From Thiohalocapsa sp. (lineage in GTDB: Bacteria; Pseudomonadota; Gammaproteobacteria; Chromatiales; Chromatiaceae), in the NCBI GenBank assembly GCA_021736785.1, contig JAIPFF010000009.1, positions 62,001 to 126,000 of the forward strand: a stretch of DNA of 64,000 nt, read 5' to 3'. Made by a program: the position numbers and the translations under genes. The notes under the pieces are model-generated. The model was given only the letters and a program-made list of their open reading frames with translations. It was not told the origin of the DNA and made no database searches. Shown piece by piece: positions 1 through 9,048 of this stretch. Each line of letters begins with the position of its first letter. The stretch's first letter is position 1.

Positions 1-702
1 CGGGTCGCAGGCGAGGATCTTCGGCACCGCATGCCGGTAGACGCAGGGGTCGCACAGGCGCTTCAGAAAATCGAACAGCACCAGCCATTGGTAATGGTAG
101 CGGGTCTGTTTCTGTGCCTCTTCGAATCGGTCGAAGTGCTTGCTGCCCGATGGTTGCTCAACCCGCTCGTCATAGAGCTTGTTGTGGAAGCGGTGAAACA
201 GCAACTGCATCTGCGAGACGAAGATGTTCTCGTCGTTGCGCGGGTCGCCGATGAGTGCTTGTCCGCCCGGCGCCCTGGCGACGTCGAAGCCGTTCGGATG
301 CACTGCGATTCGCCCCGGTCGCTGTGCGTCGTAGATGTGCGGACTGGCCTCCGGGCCGAAGCCGTAGACGCAGTCCAGATCCAGGCTTGCGGAGCGGATA
401 TTGGGCAGGTCTTCGACCTCCACCGTGCTCGGGTCGTCACGGAAGTTGGAGGTGATGTCCAATGTGACATCGTGATCGATGAACTGGGCAAAGAAGATGT
501 AGCCGGCGGGAATGGGGCTGTCCGGCGATGCGCCGTCGAAATCGTGCATCAAGCCGCCGGGACCGCCGATCGCCGCTGCCTCCTGCTCCGTCAGGTTGCC
601 GCTGCCGACGATGTCGAACAGCCGCCCGAAGTTCGATACTGCAACGTGCTTACAGCCGCTGGCCTTGGCCATACCGTGGTGCATCACTGGGCATCCGCTC
701 AT
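1..702 (-). CDS. Animal-type haem peroxidase, 3' part missing (window edge)
   Basis: The reading frame runs off the left edge, so only the first 234 residues are present. It reads as a member of the animal haem peroxidase superfamily (An_peroxidase), which in bacteria are soluble or secreted enzymes of poorly known role. Visible support is FAQFIDHDVTLD around residues 71-82, which carries the distal-haem Gln/His/Asp pattern, and the family signature GDPRNDENIFVSQMQLLFHR further on (about 152-171). The start at 702 is chosen because an excellent Shine-Dalgarno, GGGAGGAG, lies 8 bases upstream (711-718). No signal peptide is visible at the N terminus. The proximal histidine would lie in the missing part. 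The neighbouring glutaminase is on the same strand 271 bases upstream; no functional link is evident. Confidence 0.85.
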   Translation of the reverse strand, partial: MSGCPVMHHGMAKASGCKHVAVSNFGRLFDIVGSGNLTEQEAAAIGGPGGLMHDFDGASPDSPIPAGYIFFAQFIDHDVTLDITSNFRDDPSTVEVEDLPNIRSASLDLDCVYGFGPEASPHIYDAQRPGRIAVHPNGFDVARAPGGQALIGDPRNDENIFVSQMQLLFHRFHNKLYDERVEQPSGSKHFDRFEEAQKQTRYHYQWLVLFDFLKRLCDPCVYRHAVPKILACDP

Positions 703-973
703 GAGTGGGTCTCCTCCCGTCTGGAATGTCGTTCGGTCTCGCGTTTGCCGGCGCGGGTCGGCGGAAGCCGGCAAGACGAGCTTAGGTACGGGGGAGCTCC
801 CGGGATATCGGCCGAATCCGACCGGGTTTGTCGGAATTCGGCTTTCAAGCGGGTGGATTGGGGTACGCGGGGGGTTACCTGCAACAAGATCGGATCGTGC
901 CGCAAGACGACCGGGCCTCGCGGAGTCATGGCGCCGAGCCGCAGCGTCGACGCATCCGCGGCGACGTCGCTTC

Positions 974-2818
974 TCAGGCCAATTGCTGCATCAGCGCCGC
1001 GCGCTCCTGAAGCATTTCGGCGAAGTGTGCCGCCATATTGACCAGCATGCGCTCGCGCAGGTCGCCGTCGACGGCGTCGAACTTGAGTTGCAGGCAGCGC
1101 AGGTCACTTTCGGCGCTGACATTGGCGCTTCGGCGCTGGCCGCCGAGCAGGCCGACTTCGCCGAAGACCATGCCGGGTCCGAGCGTCGTCAGCCGCAGGC
1201 GGCGTGCGGCGCCGGGCTCGCTGCCGGCTGCCGGCTCGAGCCAGGACTCCGCCCGGCCGTCGAGGATGAAGTAGAGGGAATCGGCGGGCTCGCCGGTCCG
1301 AACGATGGTCTCGCCGGCCGAAAAACGCCGCTCCGTGCCGGCCTCGCCGATGAGCGCGATCTGCGCCGCCGACAGGCCGGCGCAGAGGTATTGGCGCCCG
1401 AGATCGTCCCCGGCGTCTTCGCCGGCGGCAGTATCGGGCAGGAGCGCGTCTTCGCACCACTCCAGCGCGCGGTCGGTCTCCGCGAACTCGAGCCATTGCG
1501 GGCTCTGCCGGCTTCGCAGTTGCTTCTGCAGGTAGCGGCGCAATGCGTAGAGGTGGCCGCAGTCGGTAAAGAAGACATGCTTGCCTCCGGTTTCGGCTGC
1601 GGTGCACATATCGCCCAGCAGGGCGATGGACGCCGAATCCAGCCCCACCACGCGCTTTAGGCTGACGATCAAATAGTCGGCCTCGTCCAGGGCATCGAGC
1701 ATGCGCAACGTGATCGATTCCGTGCTGCCGAACAGCAACTCTCCCTGCAACTCGTAGATGCGGATTCGCGCACCGCCGATCTCCAAGGCGGCGCGCTCGC
1801 TGGCGGCGCGATAACGGCGCGAGTGCAGATGCGCGCCATCGGCGCATTGGCGCACGACGGACGATGACGTGGCATGGGCGACGTTGAACAGATGCAGCCC
1901 GAATTCGTTGGAGATGCGCTTGCAGGCCTCGATACCGCGTACGCTGTTGCCCTTCGGGTCCAGCAGGGGAGAGAACACGCCGAGCCCGAACTGCCCGGGC
2001 AGCACGGCCATGATGCCGCCGCCGACGCCGCTCTTTGCCGGCATGCCGACATTGAACACCCAGGCACCGGAATAGTCGTACATGCCGCAACTGCTCATGA
2101 CGCTGAGCACCTTGTCGACGTAACGCTGCTGCAATGCGATGACGCCGGTGACGGGGTTGACGCCGGAGTTGGCAAGGCATGCGCCCATCAACGCCAAATC
2201 TCGCGCCGTGACCAGGATCGAGCATTGGCGAAAATACAGATCGAGCACGGCTTCCGGCGCACGCTCGAGGATGCCGTAGCCGTAGAGCAGGTGGGCGATG
2301 GCGCGGTTGCGGTGGCCGGTCTCGCTCTCGGAGCGGTAGACCTGCTCTTCCACGCTCATGGCGTGCCCGGTATAGCGGCCGAAGGTTTCCAGGATGCGAT
2401 CCAGCGGCGCGCTGCCGGCATCGTCCGCGATCAGGCCCGTGCTGGCGATGGCGCCGGCGTTGATCATCGGATTCAGCGGGCGGCCGGTGTCCTGCTCCAG
2501 GCTGATGGAGTTGAACGCCTCGCCGCTCGGCTCCACCCCGACTTTACCCAGTACCGTGTCGAGGCCGCGGTCTTCCAGCGCCAGGCCATAAGTAATCGCC
2601 TTCGAGATGGACTGCACGGTGAAGGGCTCACGCGAGTCGCCGACTTGGTAGACGTGCCCGTCGACGGTCACCAGCGCGATACCGAGCCAGTCCGGATTGG
2701 CGCGCGTCAACTCCGGGATATAGCTCGCGAGCTCGCCGCCGCGGATCTGCCGGAGCTCGGCGTGCAGGCGCTCCAGGTAGCGTTGCACCGGCGATTGGCT
2801 CAAGGCTCGGTTCGTCAT
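974..2818 (-). CDS. glsA: Glutaminase A fused to STAS and cyclic-nucleotide-binding domains
   Basis: Predicted cytoplasmic L-glutaminase (glutamine to glutamate plus ammonia) with two extra regulatory domains; 614 residues against about 310 for a bare glutaminase. Residues 1-310 are the serine-beta-lactamase-fold glutaminase: S70-x-x-K73 in VQSISKAI, NAGAIAST, SCGMYDYSG and PAKSGVGGG are all present. A STAS-like domain follows (about 340-440), then a cyclic-nucleotide/CAP-type effector domain near the C terminus with FSAGETIVRTGEPADSLYFIL and the phosphate-loop-like FGEVGLLGG. Start at 2818 (MTNRALSQ) is preferred to the upstream frame opening because family similarity begins there. The glutaminase-STAS-cNBD order is known in some bacteria and suggests nucleotide or phosphorylation control; whether it binds cAMP cannot be told from sequence. 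Confidence 0.9.
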   Translation of the reverse strand: MTNRALSQSPVQRYLERLHAELRQIRGGELASYIPELTRANPDWLGIALVTVDGHVYQVGDSREPFTVQSISKAITYGLALEDRGLDTVLGKVGVEPSGEAFNSISLEQDTGRPLNPMINAGAIASTGLIADDAGSAPLDRILETFGRYTGHAMSVEEQVYRSESETGHRNRAIAHLLYGYGILERAPEAVLDLYFRQCSILVTARDLALMGACLANSGVNPVTGVIALQQRYVDKVLSVMSSCGMYDYSGAWVFNVGMPAKSGVGGGIMAVLPGQFGLGVFSPLLDPKGNSVRGIEACKRISNEFGLHLFNVAHATSSSVVRQCADGAHLHSRRYRAASERAALEIGGARIRIYELQGELLFGSTESITLRMLDALDEADYLIVSLKRVVGLDSASIALLGDMCTAAETGGKHVFFTDCGHLYALRRYLQKQLRSRQSPQWLEFAETDRALEWCEDALLPDTAAGEDAGDDLGRQYLCAGLSAAQIALIGEAGTERRFSAGETIVRTGEPADSLYFILDGRAESWLEPAAGSEPGAARRLRLTTLGPGMVFGEVGLLGGQRRSANVSAESDLRCLQLKFDAVDGDLRERMLVNMAAHFAEMLQERAALMQQLA

Positions 2819-3248
2819 TGGGGACACCTGTGTCGGGTGATCGATGCGCCGCGACGGCGGTGCTCGATAGGAATCGGGTGCAGGGGATCGCCGGCGATGT
2901 TGTGTGGCGGCAGTAACCGGCGTGTTCGCTGCCGCGGCGGCAGATCGCAAAATGCCGCCGACGACGGATGATGCATGTGCCGGCGGATCGCAAGGCGGTT
3001 CGTGACCCTGTCGATTCGACGGCCGCTGCGTGTCCGGCGCTTTCGATGTTACACCGATCGGCGAGTCGGACGCCGGACTACAAGCCCGGGGAAAAGGTGG
3101 GGTATCGGGGATACGGCACCCATCGCCGGGGCGGGCGATCGGTGCCGGAGACAGCGGAGGTCGACGGGATCCGTCGGCGGCTCGGAATCAAGCGGGGATG
3201 CCGCCGGTGATCGCCGCCAAGAGACCGAAGGCGTTCCGCCCGGCGCGA
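2819..3248. other. Intergenic region between glsA and the TauD-like gene
   Basis: 430 bases with no convincing gene. It must hold the leader and promoter of glsA, which reads leftward, and the 3' end of the dioxygenase gene. I see no strong promoter match, clear terminator or repeat; open frames here have biased composition typical of shadows. Confidence 0.5.
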
Positions 3249-4121
3249 TCAGGCGTCTTCGATGCGGTCGTAGTAACGGGCCCGGTACAGCAGCCGCGGG
3301 ATGTTGCCGTCTTCGAAGCCCGTGCGCGTATGCAGCACGTTGTTGCTGATCAGCCCCCAGCCGGCTTCCAGACGCCCGCTCATGTGCCAAGGCGTGTCGC
3401 GATGCAGGACGTCCTTCAGATAGGCAACCGCCTCGACGCTGAGCGGGTCATCGCGCCAGTGGATGTTGCGGCCTCGGTTGGTGAAGCGCATATGCAAGCG
3501 CCCGTCGGCGCGTACGGAGAATACCGGGCCGCTGCGCTCGGGGCGCACTTGCTCGCCGTCGACGTAGCTCGCGGGGATGGTCATGCACTCGGGATGCATC
3601 AGCGCGCGGATGTAGTCCGGCGAGTGGTCGCGGACCAGGATGTAGGCGATCTCGTGGTCCAGCAGGTCGTTGGCGCCGCCTTGCTCGGCGGGATGAACAC
3701 AGTGCAGCAGCAGGCCGTGGATTTGGCGCTCGGCGCTGTTGTAGTAGCCGTCGGTGTGCCAGGCGATCGGCCGGTTGGAGTAGGGAATATAGTCCCGGTG
3801 CCGGGCGTCGGTCTGCACTGTCAGCGACGTGATCGCGTCGTCGTCCGCGCCGCGGTTGTGGTCGAGCCGCTGCAGGCCGAAAGCGGCGCCGAGCGTGGTC
3901 GGAATCGACTTGTCCGGGTCGTCGGCCGTATTGCCGACATAGATGGCCATGTTGGCGCGCCGGCAGCGGTCGAGGATGGCGCCGTGCTCGGCCTGCGTCA
4001 GGCGGCGGGGGTCGTCGATCTCGACGACGATGTCGTCGAGCCTGGTGGGGGACGCGGCCAGCTTCTGTTCGCGCCAACCCTCAAAGGCCTCGTCCGCGGA
4101 AAGGTCAAAAGGGTTGTTCAT
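3249..4121 (-). CDS. TauD/TfdA-family Fe(II)/2-oxoglutarate dioxygenase
   Basis: 290 residues, the usual size for TauD/TfdA dioxygenases, which couple 2-oxoglutarate decarboxylation to hydroxylation of small organic acids or sulfonates. The facial triad is visible: HxD at H122/D124 in AWHTDGYYN, distal His H264 in VLHTRTGF, and the 2-oxoglutarate-binding arginine at R280 or R282 in LLYRARYY. Start at 4121 (MNNPFDLS) is preferred over longer forms because upstream residues are compositionally odd; no good ribosome site is visible. No taurine or sulfonate transport genes are adjacent, so the substrate is unknown. It precedes, at some distance and on the same strand, a glutathione-dependent reductase and an azoreductase. 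Confidence 0.85.
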   Translation of the reverse strand: MNNPFDLSADEAFEGWREQKLAASPTRLDDIVVEIDDPRRLTQAEHGAILDRCRRANMAIYVGNTADDPDKSIPTTLGAAFGLQRLDHNRGADDDAITSLTVQTDARHRDYIPYSNRPIAWHTDGYYNSAERQIHGLLLHCVHPAEQGGANDLLDHEIAYILVRDHSPDYIRALMHPECMTIPASYVDGEQVRPERSGPVFSVRADGRLHMRFTNRGRNIHWRDDPLSVEAVAYLKDVLHRDTPWHMSGRLEAGWGLISNNVLHTRTGFEDGNIPRLLYRARYYDRIEDA

Positions 4122-4475
4122 CTGTCGGCGGGGATGTTTGAGGTCGGCAATGCTGATCCGACCGATTATCTCACATTCGGTATGGTTTTGGCCGTCAGCC
4201 GCGCCGAATGTGACGGCCGCCCGCCGTGCCCCATCATGCGCGAAGCCGACTTCGAGGCGCGAGCATGGGCTGCCGCCCGCGTCGGCGCTTACTCGGGGCC
4301 GCCTTTGCGGCGCGTCCCTTTTGCCCATGCGCCGAATCAAGCGACCCGTCGCATGTAGGACCGAGACGCTGCGGCCGGCGACGCGATGCGCGATCGATCC
4401 GCTGCAGCTGCCGTGCGTCATGGCGGGCAAGGCGAAGGCCTGGCTCTCCCGCGGGACGCACCCCGACAAGGGGCG

Positions 4476-5417
4476 CTAGCCGGAGCTCACGCCGCGGCCG
4501 TGGGGGGCGCCGAAGTCCAGCACCGGTCCCTTCGGCACGATGCCCGTCGGATTGATCTCGCGGTGGCTGGCGTAGTAATGCAGTTTGATGTGATCCATAT
4601 TCACGGTCTCGGCAACGCCCGGTATTTGGTACAGCTCGAGGGTGTAGCCCCATAGGTTGGGATAGTCGAGCAAGCGACGCTTGTTGCACTTGAAGTGACC
4701 GTGGTAGACGGCGTCGAAGCGCACCAGCGTCGTGAACAGCCGCCAGTCGGCTTCCGTGATGCGGTCACCGGCCAGATAACGCCGCCCCGCGAGCCTTGTC
4801 TCCAGGCTGTCGAGCGCGTCGAAAAGGCCGTCGTAGGCCGCTTCATAGGCGGATTGCTCGGTGGCGAAGCCGGCGCGGTAGACACCGTTGTTGACCCGCT
4901 CGTAGACATCCGCGTTGATGGCGTCGATCTCGGCCCGCTGCGGCTGCGGGTAGAAGTCGAGGTCCGCCCGTCCCCATTGATCGAAGGCGCTGTTCAGCAT
5001 CCGGATGATCTCGGATGACTCGTTGTTGACGATGGTCCGGCGCTCTTTGTCGTAGAGCACGGGCACGGTGACCACGCCGTCGAAGCCGGGCGCGCTTTGC
5101 TCATAGAGCTGCAGCAGCTTGTCGAAGCCATGCACGTGGTCCGGCGTGGCGCCCGGATACTCGCCGAAAACCCAGCTCTCGGCCGGCATCACGGGGTGCA
5201 CGACCGAGACCGAGATGATCTCCTCCAAGCCCTTCAGCACACGTAGGATCAGCGTACGGTGCGCCCATGGGCAGGCGTAGGACACGTACAGGTGATAGCG
5301 CCCCGGCGCCGCCGGAAACCCGCCCTCGCCGGACGGTCCCGGGCTGCCGTCCGCGGTGACCCAGTTGCGAAAGCCCGATTCCCATCGGATGAATTGACCT
5401 TTGTCGTCGGTGTGCAT
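4476..5417 (-). CDS. yqjG: Glutathionyl-hydroquinone reductase (YqjG/Xi-class GST)
   Basis: Cytoplasmic glutathione-dependent enzyme that removes glutathione from glutathionyl-hydroquinones. The 313-residue length and sequence fit the Xi-class (YqjG/PcpF) family: N-terminal FIRWESGFRNWV, catalytic Cys49 in the signature YACPWAHRT, VPVLYD and NNESSEIIRMLN of the thioredoxin fold, then the helical GST domain with AGDRITEADWRLF and YPNLWGY. ATG at 5417 is preceded by GGAGAACAGC. It lies 36 bases downstream of the azoreductase stop-to-start interval on the same strand, so the two quinone/azo-handling genes are probably co-transcribed. Confidence 0.92.
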   Translation of the reverse strand: MHTDDKGQFIRWESGFRNWVTADGSPGPSGEGGFPAAPGRYHLYVSYACPWAHRTLILRVLKGLEEIISVSVVHPVMPAESWVFGEYPGATPDHVHGFDKLLQLYEQSAPGFDGVVTVPVLYDKERRTIVNNESSEIIRMLNSAFDQWGRADLDFYPQPQRAEIDAINADVYERVNNGVYRAGFATEQSAYEAAYDGLFDALDSLETRLAGRRYLAGDRITEADWRLFTTLVRFDAVYHGHFKCNKRRLLDYPNLWGYTLELYQIPGVAETVNMDHIKLHYYASHREINPTGIVPKGPVLDFGAPHGRGVSSG

Positions 5418-5453
5418 GCTGTTCTCCGAACGGAATGGCTCGATGATGACGGC

Positions 5454-6113
5454 TCAAGCGGTGACTGCAAGGGGCGTTTCGGTCGGCAAGAGTTGCGCGA
5501 TCCGCTGCAGCGCGCCGTCGAGCGCTGCCGACTCGCCGCGCGGGGCCGTGCGGTCCGCGGCGACGATCTCCACGTCGTCGATGCCGAGGAAGCCGAGCAC
5601 ATGGCGCAGGTAGCCGGTCGCGAAGTCGAGCTCGCCGCCGACCGCGGTGCCCCCCGAGGCAACGACGAGATAGGCGCGCTTGCCCTGAAGCAGGCCCACC
5701 GGGCCGTTCTCCGTATAGCGGAACGTCAGCCTGGCGCGCGCAACCATATCGACCCAGGCCTTCAGTGACGCGGGGATACCGAAGTTATAGACCGGGAGGC
5801 CGATCACCAGCACGTCCGCATTCTGCAACTCCGCCACCAGGCGATCGGACTCCGCAAGCGCCGCACGCTGAGCCTCGCTGCGCTGCTCGGCCGGCGTGAA
5901 GTTGGCATCGACCCAGGCGGCATCGACAAGCGGCGGGGCGGCGTACGCGAGGTCGCGGGACTGCACCCGGGCCTCGCCGCCGTCGGCCACCAAGCGCCCC
6001 ACGAGCTTGTCGGCCAGCCGACGGGTGACTGAGCCGTCGTGGCGGGCGCTGCTGTCGACGCGAAGGATCTGCAGGGGCGTGCGGTTTGCGTGCGGGTTGT
6101 TCGTTGCGTTCAT
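5454..6113 (-). CDS. azoR: FMN-dependent NADH-azoreductase / quinone reductase
   Basis: 219 residues of flavodoxin-like fold, matching AzoR, which uses NADH and FMN to reduce quinones and azo compounds. LRVDSSARHDGSVTRRLAD near the N terminus is the FMN phosphate-binding loop, followed by PVYNFGIPASLKAWVD and the VVASGGT segment. The ATG at 6113 (MNATNNPH) is chosen over an upstream in-frame ATG because family similarity starts about residue 12 and the upstream extension overlaps the promoter region. Divergent from a LysR regulator at 6247, a common arrangement in which the regulator controls the reductase; the hydroquinone reductase follows as likely second gene. Confidence 0.92.
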   Translation of the reverse strand: MNATNNPHANRTPLQILRVDSSARHDGSVTRRLADKLVGRLVADGGEARVQSRDLAYAAPPLVDAAWVDANFTPAEQRSEAQRAALAESDRLVAELQNADVLVIGLPVYNFGIPASLKAWVDMVARARLTFRYTENGPVGLLQGKRAYLVVASGGTAVGGELDFATGYLRHVLGFLGIDDVEIVAADRTAPRGESAALDGALQRIAQLLPTETPLAVTA

Positions 6114-6246
6114 GGCGTATCTCGGCAATCGGTTGACGTTTGCTTGTCGGGCATGTCGCCCGAGCGGCATTGGCATAGAGATTAAGCATTGCCTGACAGA
6201 GAATAAACGTTATCCTGAAGAAAACGCTGTTCGCTTTTCGAGAACA
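6114..6246. promoter_or_regulatory. Divergent azoR / lysR control region
   Basis: 133 bases between two divergent starts, noticeably more AT-rich than the surroundings (about 6178-6225). On the plus strand TTGCCT (6189-6194) and TATCCT (6211-6216) are separated by 16 bases and make a plausible sigma-70 promoter for the regulator. LysR proteins usually bind T-N11-A motifs in such regions; I see no single convincing one by eye. Confidence 0.5.
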
Positions 6247-7191
6247 ATGGACCAACTCGCCGAAATGCGCGTCTTCGTTGCCGTGCTCGAGTCCGGCGGC
6301 ATCACCAAGGCCGCCGCCCGGCTCGGTATTGCGAAATCCGCGGTCAGCCGACGGCTGGCGGACTTGGAGGGCCGCTTGTCGGTTCAACTCATTCGCCGCT
6401 CCACCCGGCGGATGAATCCGACCGACACGGGCCAAGCCTTCTACGAGCGGTGCAAGCGAATCCTCGCGGACATCGACGAAGCGGAGCAGGCCGTTTCCCG
6501 GACGCACGGCGCACTTAGCGGGCGTCTGCGGGTTGCCGTCCCGCTCTCCTTCGGCCTTGCACATTTATCGCCGGCCATCGATGCCTTTCTGCGCTCCCAC
6601 CCGGATTTGTCTTTCGACCTCGACCTCAATGATCGCCAAGTCGATTTGGTGGCCGAAGGCTTCGATGTCGCCGTGCGGATCGCCGAGCTTGCCGACTCCA
6701 CGCTCATTGCGCGCAGGCTGGCGCCGGTGCGCCACGTTGTCTGCGCGAGCCCCGACTACCTCGCCCGGCGCGGCGTGCCGAAGCGGGCCGTCGAGCTCGC
6801 CGAGCACGACTGCCTGGTCTACGGCAATGCGCCTTCCGCCGGCGTCTGGGGCTTTGTCGATCCACAGGGCCGGCCCGGGCGGGTACGGGTGCCGGCGAGG
6901 GTGCAGGCGAACAACGGTGACTGCCTGCGCCAAGCCGCCGAGGAAGGCCACGGCATCATCCTCGGGCCCAGCTTTATCCTTTTCCGCGCCATCGAAGAAG
7001 GGAGGTTGACCCCATTGTTGATGGACCACCGATGGCTGTTGCTGTACGCCCATGCCGTGTATCCCGGTGCGCGGCACTTGTCGCGGCGGGTGCGTACGTT
7101 CGTCGATTTCCTGGCCGAGCGCTTCGACGGGGTTCCTTATTGGGATCGCTGTCTGGCCGGCGTCGGATCGGCCTCATCGAGCGGTGCTTGA
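6247..7191 (+). CDS. LysR-family transcriptional regulator
   Basis: 314 residues, standard LysR length. N-terminal winged helix-turn-helix begins MDQLAEMRVFVAVLESGG, with recognition helix AKSAVSRRLADLEGRL, then the substrate-binding domain (about 90-295). The frame is open far upstream, but ATG 6247 gives the family-typical N terminus and starts in the intergenic region. CrgA-like subgroup by the FVAVLESGGITKAAARLGI pattern. Most likely regulates the divergent azoR-yqjG pair in response to a quinone-like or electrophilic compound; this is inferred from position only. Confidence 0.93.
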   Translation: MDQLAEMRVFVAVLESGGITKAAARLGIAKSAVSRRLADLEGRLSVQLIRRSTRRMNPTDTGQAFYERCKRILADIDEAEQAVSRTHGALSGRLRVAVPLSFGLAHLSPAIDAFLRSHPDLSFDLDLNDRQVDLVAEGFDVAVRIAELADSTLIARRLAPVRHVVCASPDYLARRGVPKRAVELAEHDCLVYGNAPSAGVWGFVDPQGRPGRVRVPARVQANNGDCLRQAAEEGHGIILGPSFILFRAIEEGRLTPLLMDHRWLLLYAHAVYPGARHLSRRVRTFVDFLAERFDGVPYWDRCLAGVGSASSSGA

Positions 7192-7335
7192 CTGATCGCG
7201 CGGGCATTGCCGCGAGTCTCCGTGCCGGGCGCTGGATCGGCGCGGTGCTCGAGCCCCCGGGACTGGTATTCACCCGGCTCGCACGGTGCCTTTCGGGGAT
7301 TGCGTCGGGCGGTCTGTCGAACCCGGCGCCCGATC

Positions 7336-8532
7336 TCAGCGCCGCGGACGATAGGGCGCGACGAAGAAGATGATGGCAAGGCCGATGAAGGCGAGCACGC
7401 TGATCCAGGTGCTCAACAGGTTGATGAGCCGCCAGCCCGGATTGGACTTGCGCACGATCTCGAAGTCTTCCACGTAAATGGTCTCGCAGGCGCCGTTGCC
7501 GGTGTCGTCCCGGGTCGTGCTGGTGCCGCGACGGAAACCGCCGGCGTGGGAGTAGCCGGCAAGCTTGCCGCGCAGGTGGATCTGATCGCCGATCTCGGCG
7601 GACTTGATGGCGTCGTGCAGTATCTCGTCGTGCACCAGCACGTGGTTATTGCTGAGTTGGTTCCACGCGAAGTTGCCCGCCGCCTCGCGGTCGCTGGCGG
7701 AGATCCAGCAGGTCCAGGTGCTGTTCTTGTAGTGCATGTCGCGGAATGCACCCGTGGCGACGTTCTCACCCCAGACGACGCATAGATCGCGGATGTTGAT
7801 GAAGTCTTTCCAGTCCTTGAAGTGATAGATGTCGGCTATGGAGTCGCTGTCGTGCAGGCTGACGACGACGCCGTCGAGTGCATAGTCGAACTTGGGGTCG
7901 ATGGTATAGGTGATGCTGTTGGCCTCCACCTGGAACGGGCGTGCGTCGGTGGGCGTCTGGCGCGGCTCTTCCAGCCGCGACAGGTCATAGAAATCCGGCC
8001 GCGGGAAGAGGTCTTTTTGCCAGTGGCTCCAGATCGCGAGCCCTACGCCGCCGAGGAACACCAGCAGCAGCAGTCGGTTGACGGTGTGGTAAGGAAATTC
8101 GTCCGCGGACGCGCGCGGGGCCGGCCTGTGCAAGTTCACCGCCTGCTTGCGGATCTGCTCGTACTTGGCGTAGACGATGCCGCAATGGGCGCACACGGCA
8201 CCGGGCGGTTGCAGTTGATCGCACTTCGGGCAGCGGATCTCGACGCTGGTCATGTCCATGTCGAGCGGTTGGTCGAAAGCGGACGCTGCGCTCGCGGGCT
8301 CGGGAGCGCCCTCTTCGACGTGACAGCCGATGCCCGCGCGGACCAGCAGTAACCGGGTCTCCTCGGCCTCTTCGCGCGACAACTCGCCTTCGATCTTCTT
8401 CGGTTTGCCGTTCAGTGCCGTATCGGCTTCGGCCAGCGTCAGCCGCAGCAACTCCGCCAGCGTCGCCAAAGCGTCGCCGCGGGTGGCGCCGGGCAGGAGA
8501 TCTCCGGTCAGTCGCAGTGTATAGCGGCTCAT
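7336..8532 (-). CDS. Membrane protein with N-terminal zinc ribbon, function unknown
   Basis: 398 residues, not recognised as any characterised family. Residues 1-75 resemble a small helical domain rich in Arg/Glu with a lone Cys70. A four-cysteine zinc ribbon follows (C101, C104, C114, C117: CPKC and CAHC), then a transmembrane segment (about 152-170, LLLLVFLGGVGLAIW), a long extracytoplasmic or cytoplasmic domain with many Trp and Asp (about 175-365), and a second transmembrane helix near the C terminus (about 372-392) ending in PYRPRR. The central domain contains HLRGKLAGYS, reminiscent of an OB-like or beta-rich fold, but no catalytic motif. Convergent with the LysR gene; its upstream region is the repeat block. 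Confidence 0.8.
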   Translation of the reverse strand: MSRYTLRLTGDLLPGATRGDALATLAELLRLTLAEADTALNGKPKKIEGELSREEAEETRLLLVRAGIGCHVEEGAPEPASAASAFDQPLDMDMTSVEIRCPKCDQLQPPGAVCAHCGIVYAKYEQIRKQAVNLHRPAPRASADEFPYHTVNRLLLLVFLGGVGLAIWSHWQKDLFPRPDFYDLSRLEEPRQTPTDARPFQVEANSITYTIDPKFDYALDGVVVSLHDSDSIADIYHFKDWKDFINIRDLCVVWGENVATGAFRDMHYKNSTWTCWISASDREAAGNFAWNQLSNNHVLVHDEILHDAIKSAEIGDQIHLRGKLAGYSHAGGFRRGTSTTRDDTGNGACETIYVEDFEIVRKSNPGWRLINLLSTWISVLAFIGLAIIFFVAPYRPRR

Positions 8533-8761
8533 GCCGAAACGTGTCTTCTCGGTCGATTGCGGTCAGTGTTGAATGCAGATTACGAAGAATCGGCCGTCCA
8601 AACCGTGTAGGGCTCCACGCTTCCGGCAATGGATCGGCGCCGTGTTCAGTCAAAACCCTACGTCGGGGCTCCGTGCTGCGGTTTGGCCGCCCTGGGCCCG
8701 GAACGGCCGCGCGGCCGCGCAATCCGTCATTCCGCGAGCTCGGCGCTCGTCCTCGCGGCGC

Positions 8762-8904
8762 CTTTGCCGGGACATTGGCTCTAGACAGGGAGCCGGGACA
8801 GGGCACCGGGATGTGGCATCGGGATTGGAGGCCTGGACATAGGGCCTGGGCAAGGCGCCGGGATGTGGAGCCGGGACACGGAGCCGGGACACGGAGCCGG
8901 GACA
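8762..8904. repeat. Degenerate 13-bp minisatellite, 11 units
   Basis: Eleven head-to-tail 13-base units at 8762, 8775, 8788, 8801, 8814, 8827, 8840, 8853, 8866, 8879 and 8892. Consensus is close to TGGAGCCGGGACA. The last three are almost identical (GGAGCCGGGACA core) while those to the left have diverged, as expected if new copies are added at the right end. The period is not a multiple of three. Confidence 0.9.
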
Positions 8905-8968
8905 TACACCGGCGAGATCGCCGAGACCTCGAAGATGTCGGCGTTTGCCAAGCGCCCGGCGTAAACTT

Positions 8969-9024
8969 GAGCGGACGAGCGGACGAGCGGACGAGCGGAC
9001 GAGCGGACGAGCGGACGAGCGGAC
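8969..9024. repeat. Octanucleotide tandem repeat GAGCGGAC x7
   Basis: Seven perfect, uninterrupted copies of GAGCGGAC, directly followed by GAGC and the AGGC tract. Perfection implies recent expansion and probable length variability by slipped-strand mispairing. Confidence 0.95.
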
Positions 9025-9028
9025 GAGC

Positions 9029-9048
9029 AGGCAGGCAGGCAGGCAGGC
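9029..9048. repeat. Tetranucleotide tandem repeat AGGC x5
   Basis: Five perfect copies of AGGC beginning four bases after the octamer array and ending 53 bases before the start codon of the YkgJ-like gene. Tetranucleotide tracts in or next to genes are classic phase-variation elements in other proteobacteria. Confidence 0.92.

Noticed and set aside
8969-9048. CRISPR array
   Set aside because: Units are 8 and 4 bases with no spacers and no cas genes nearby.
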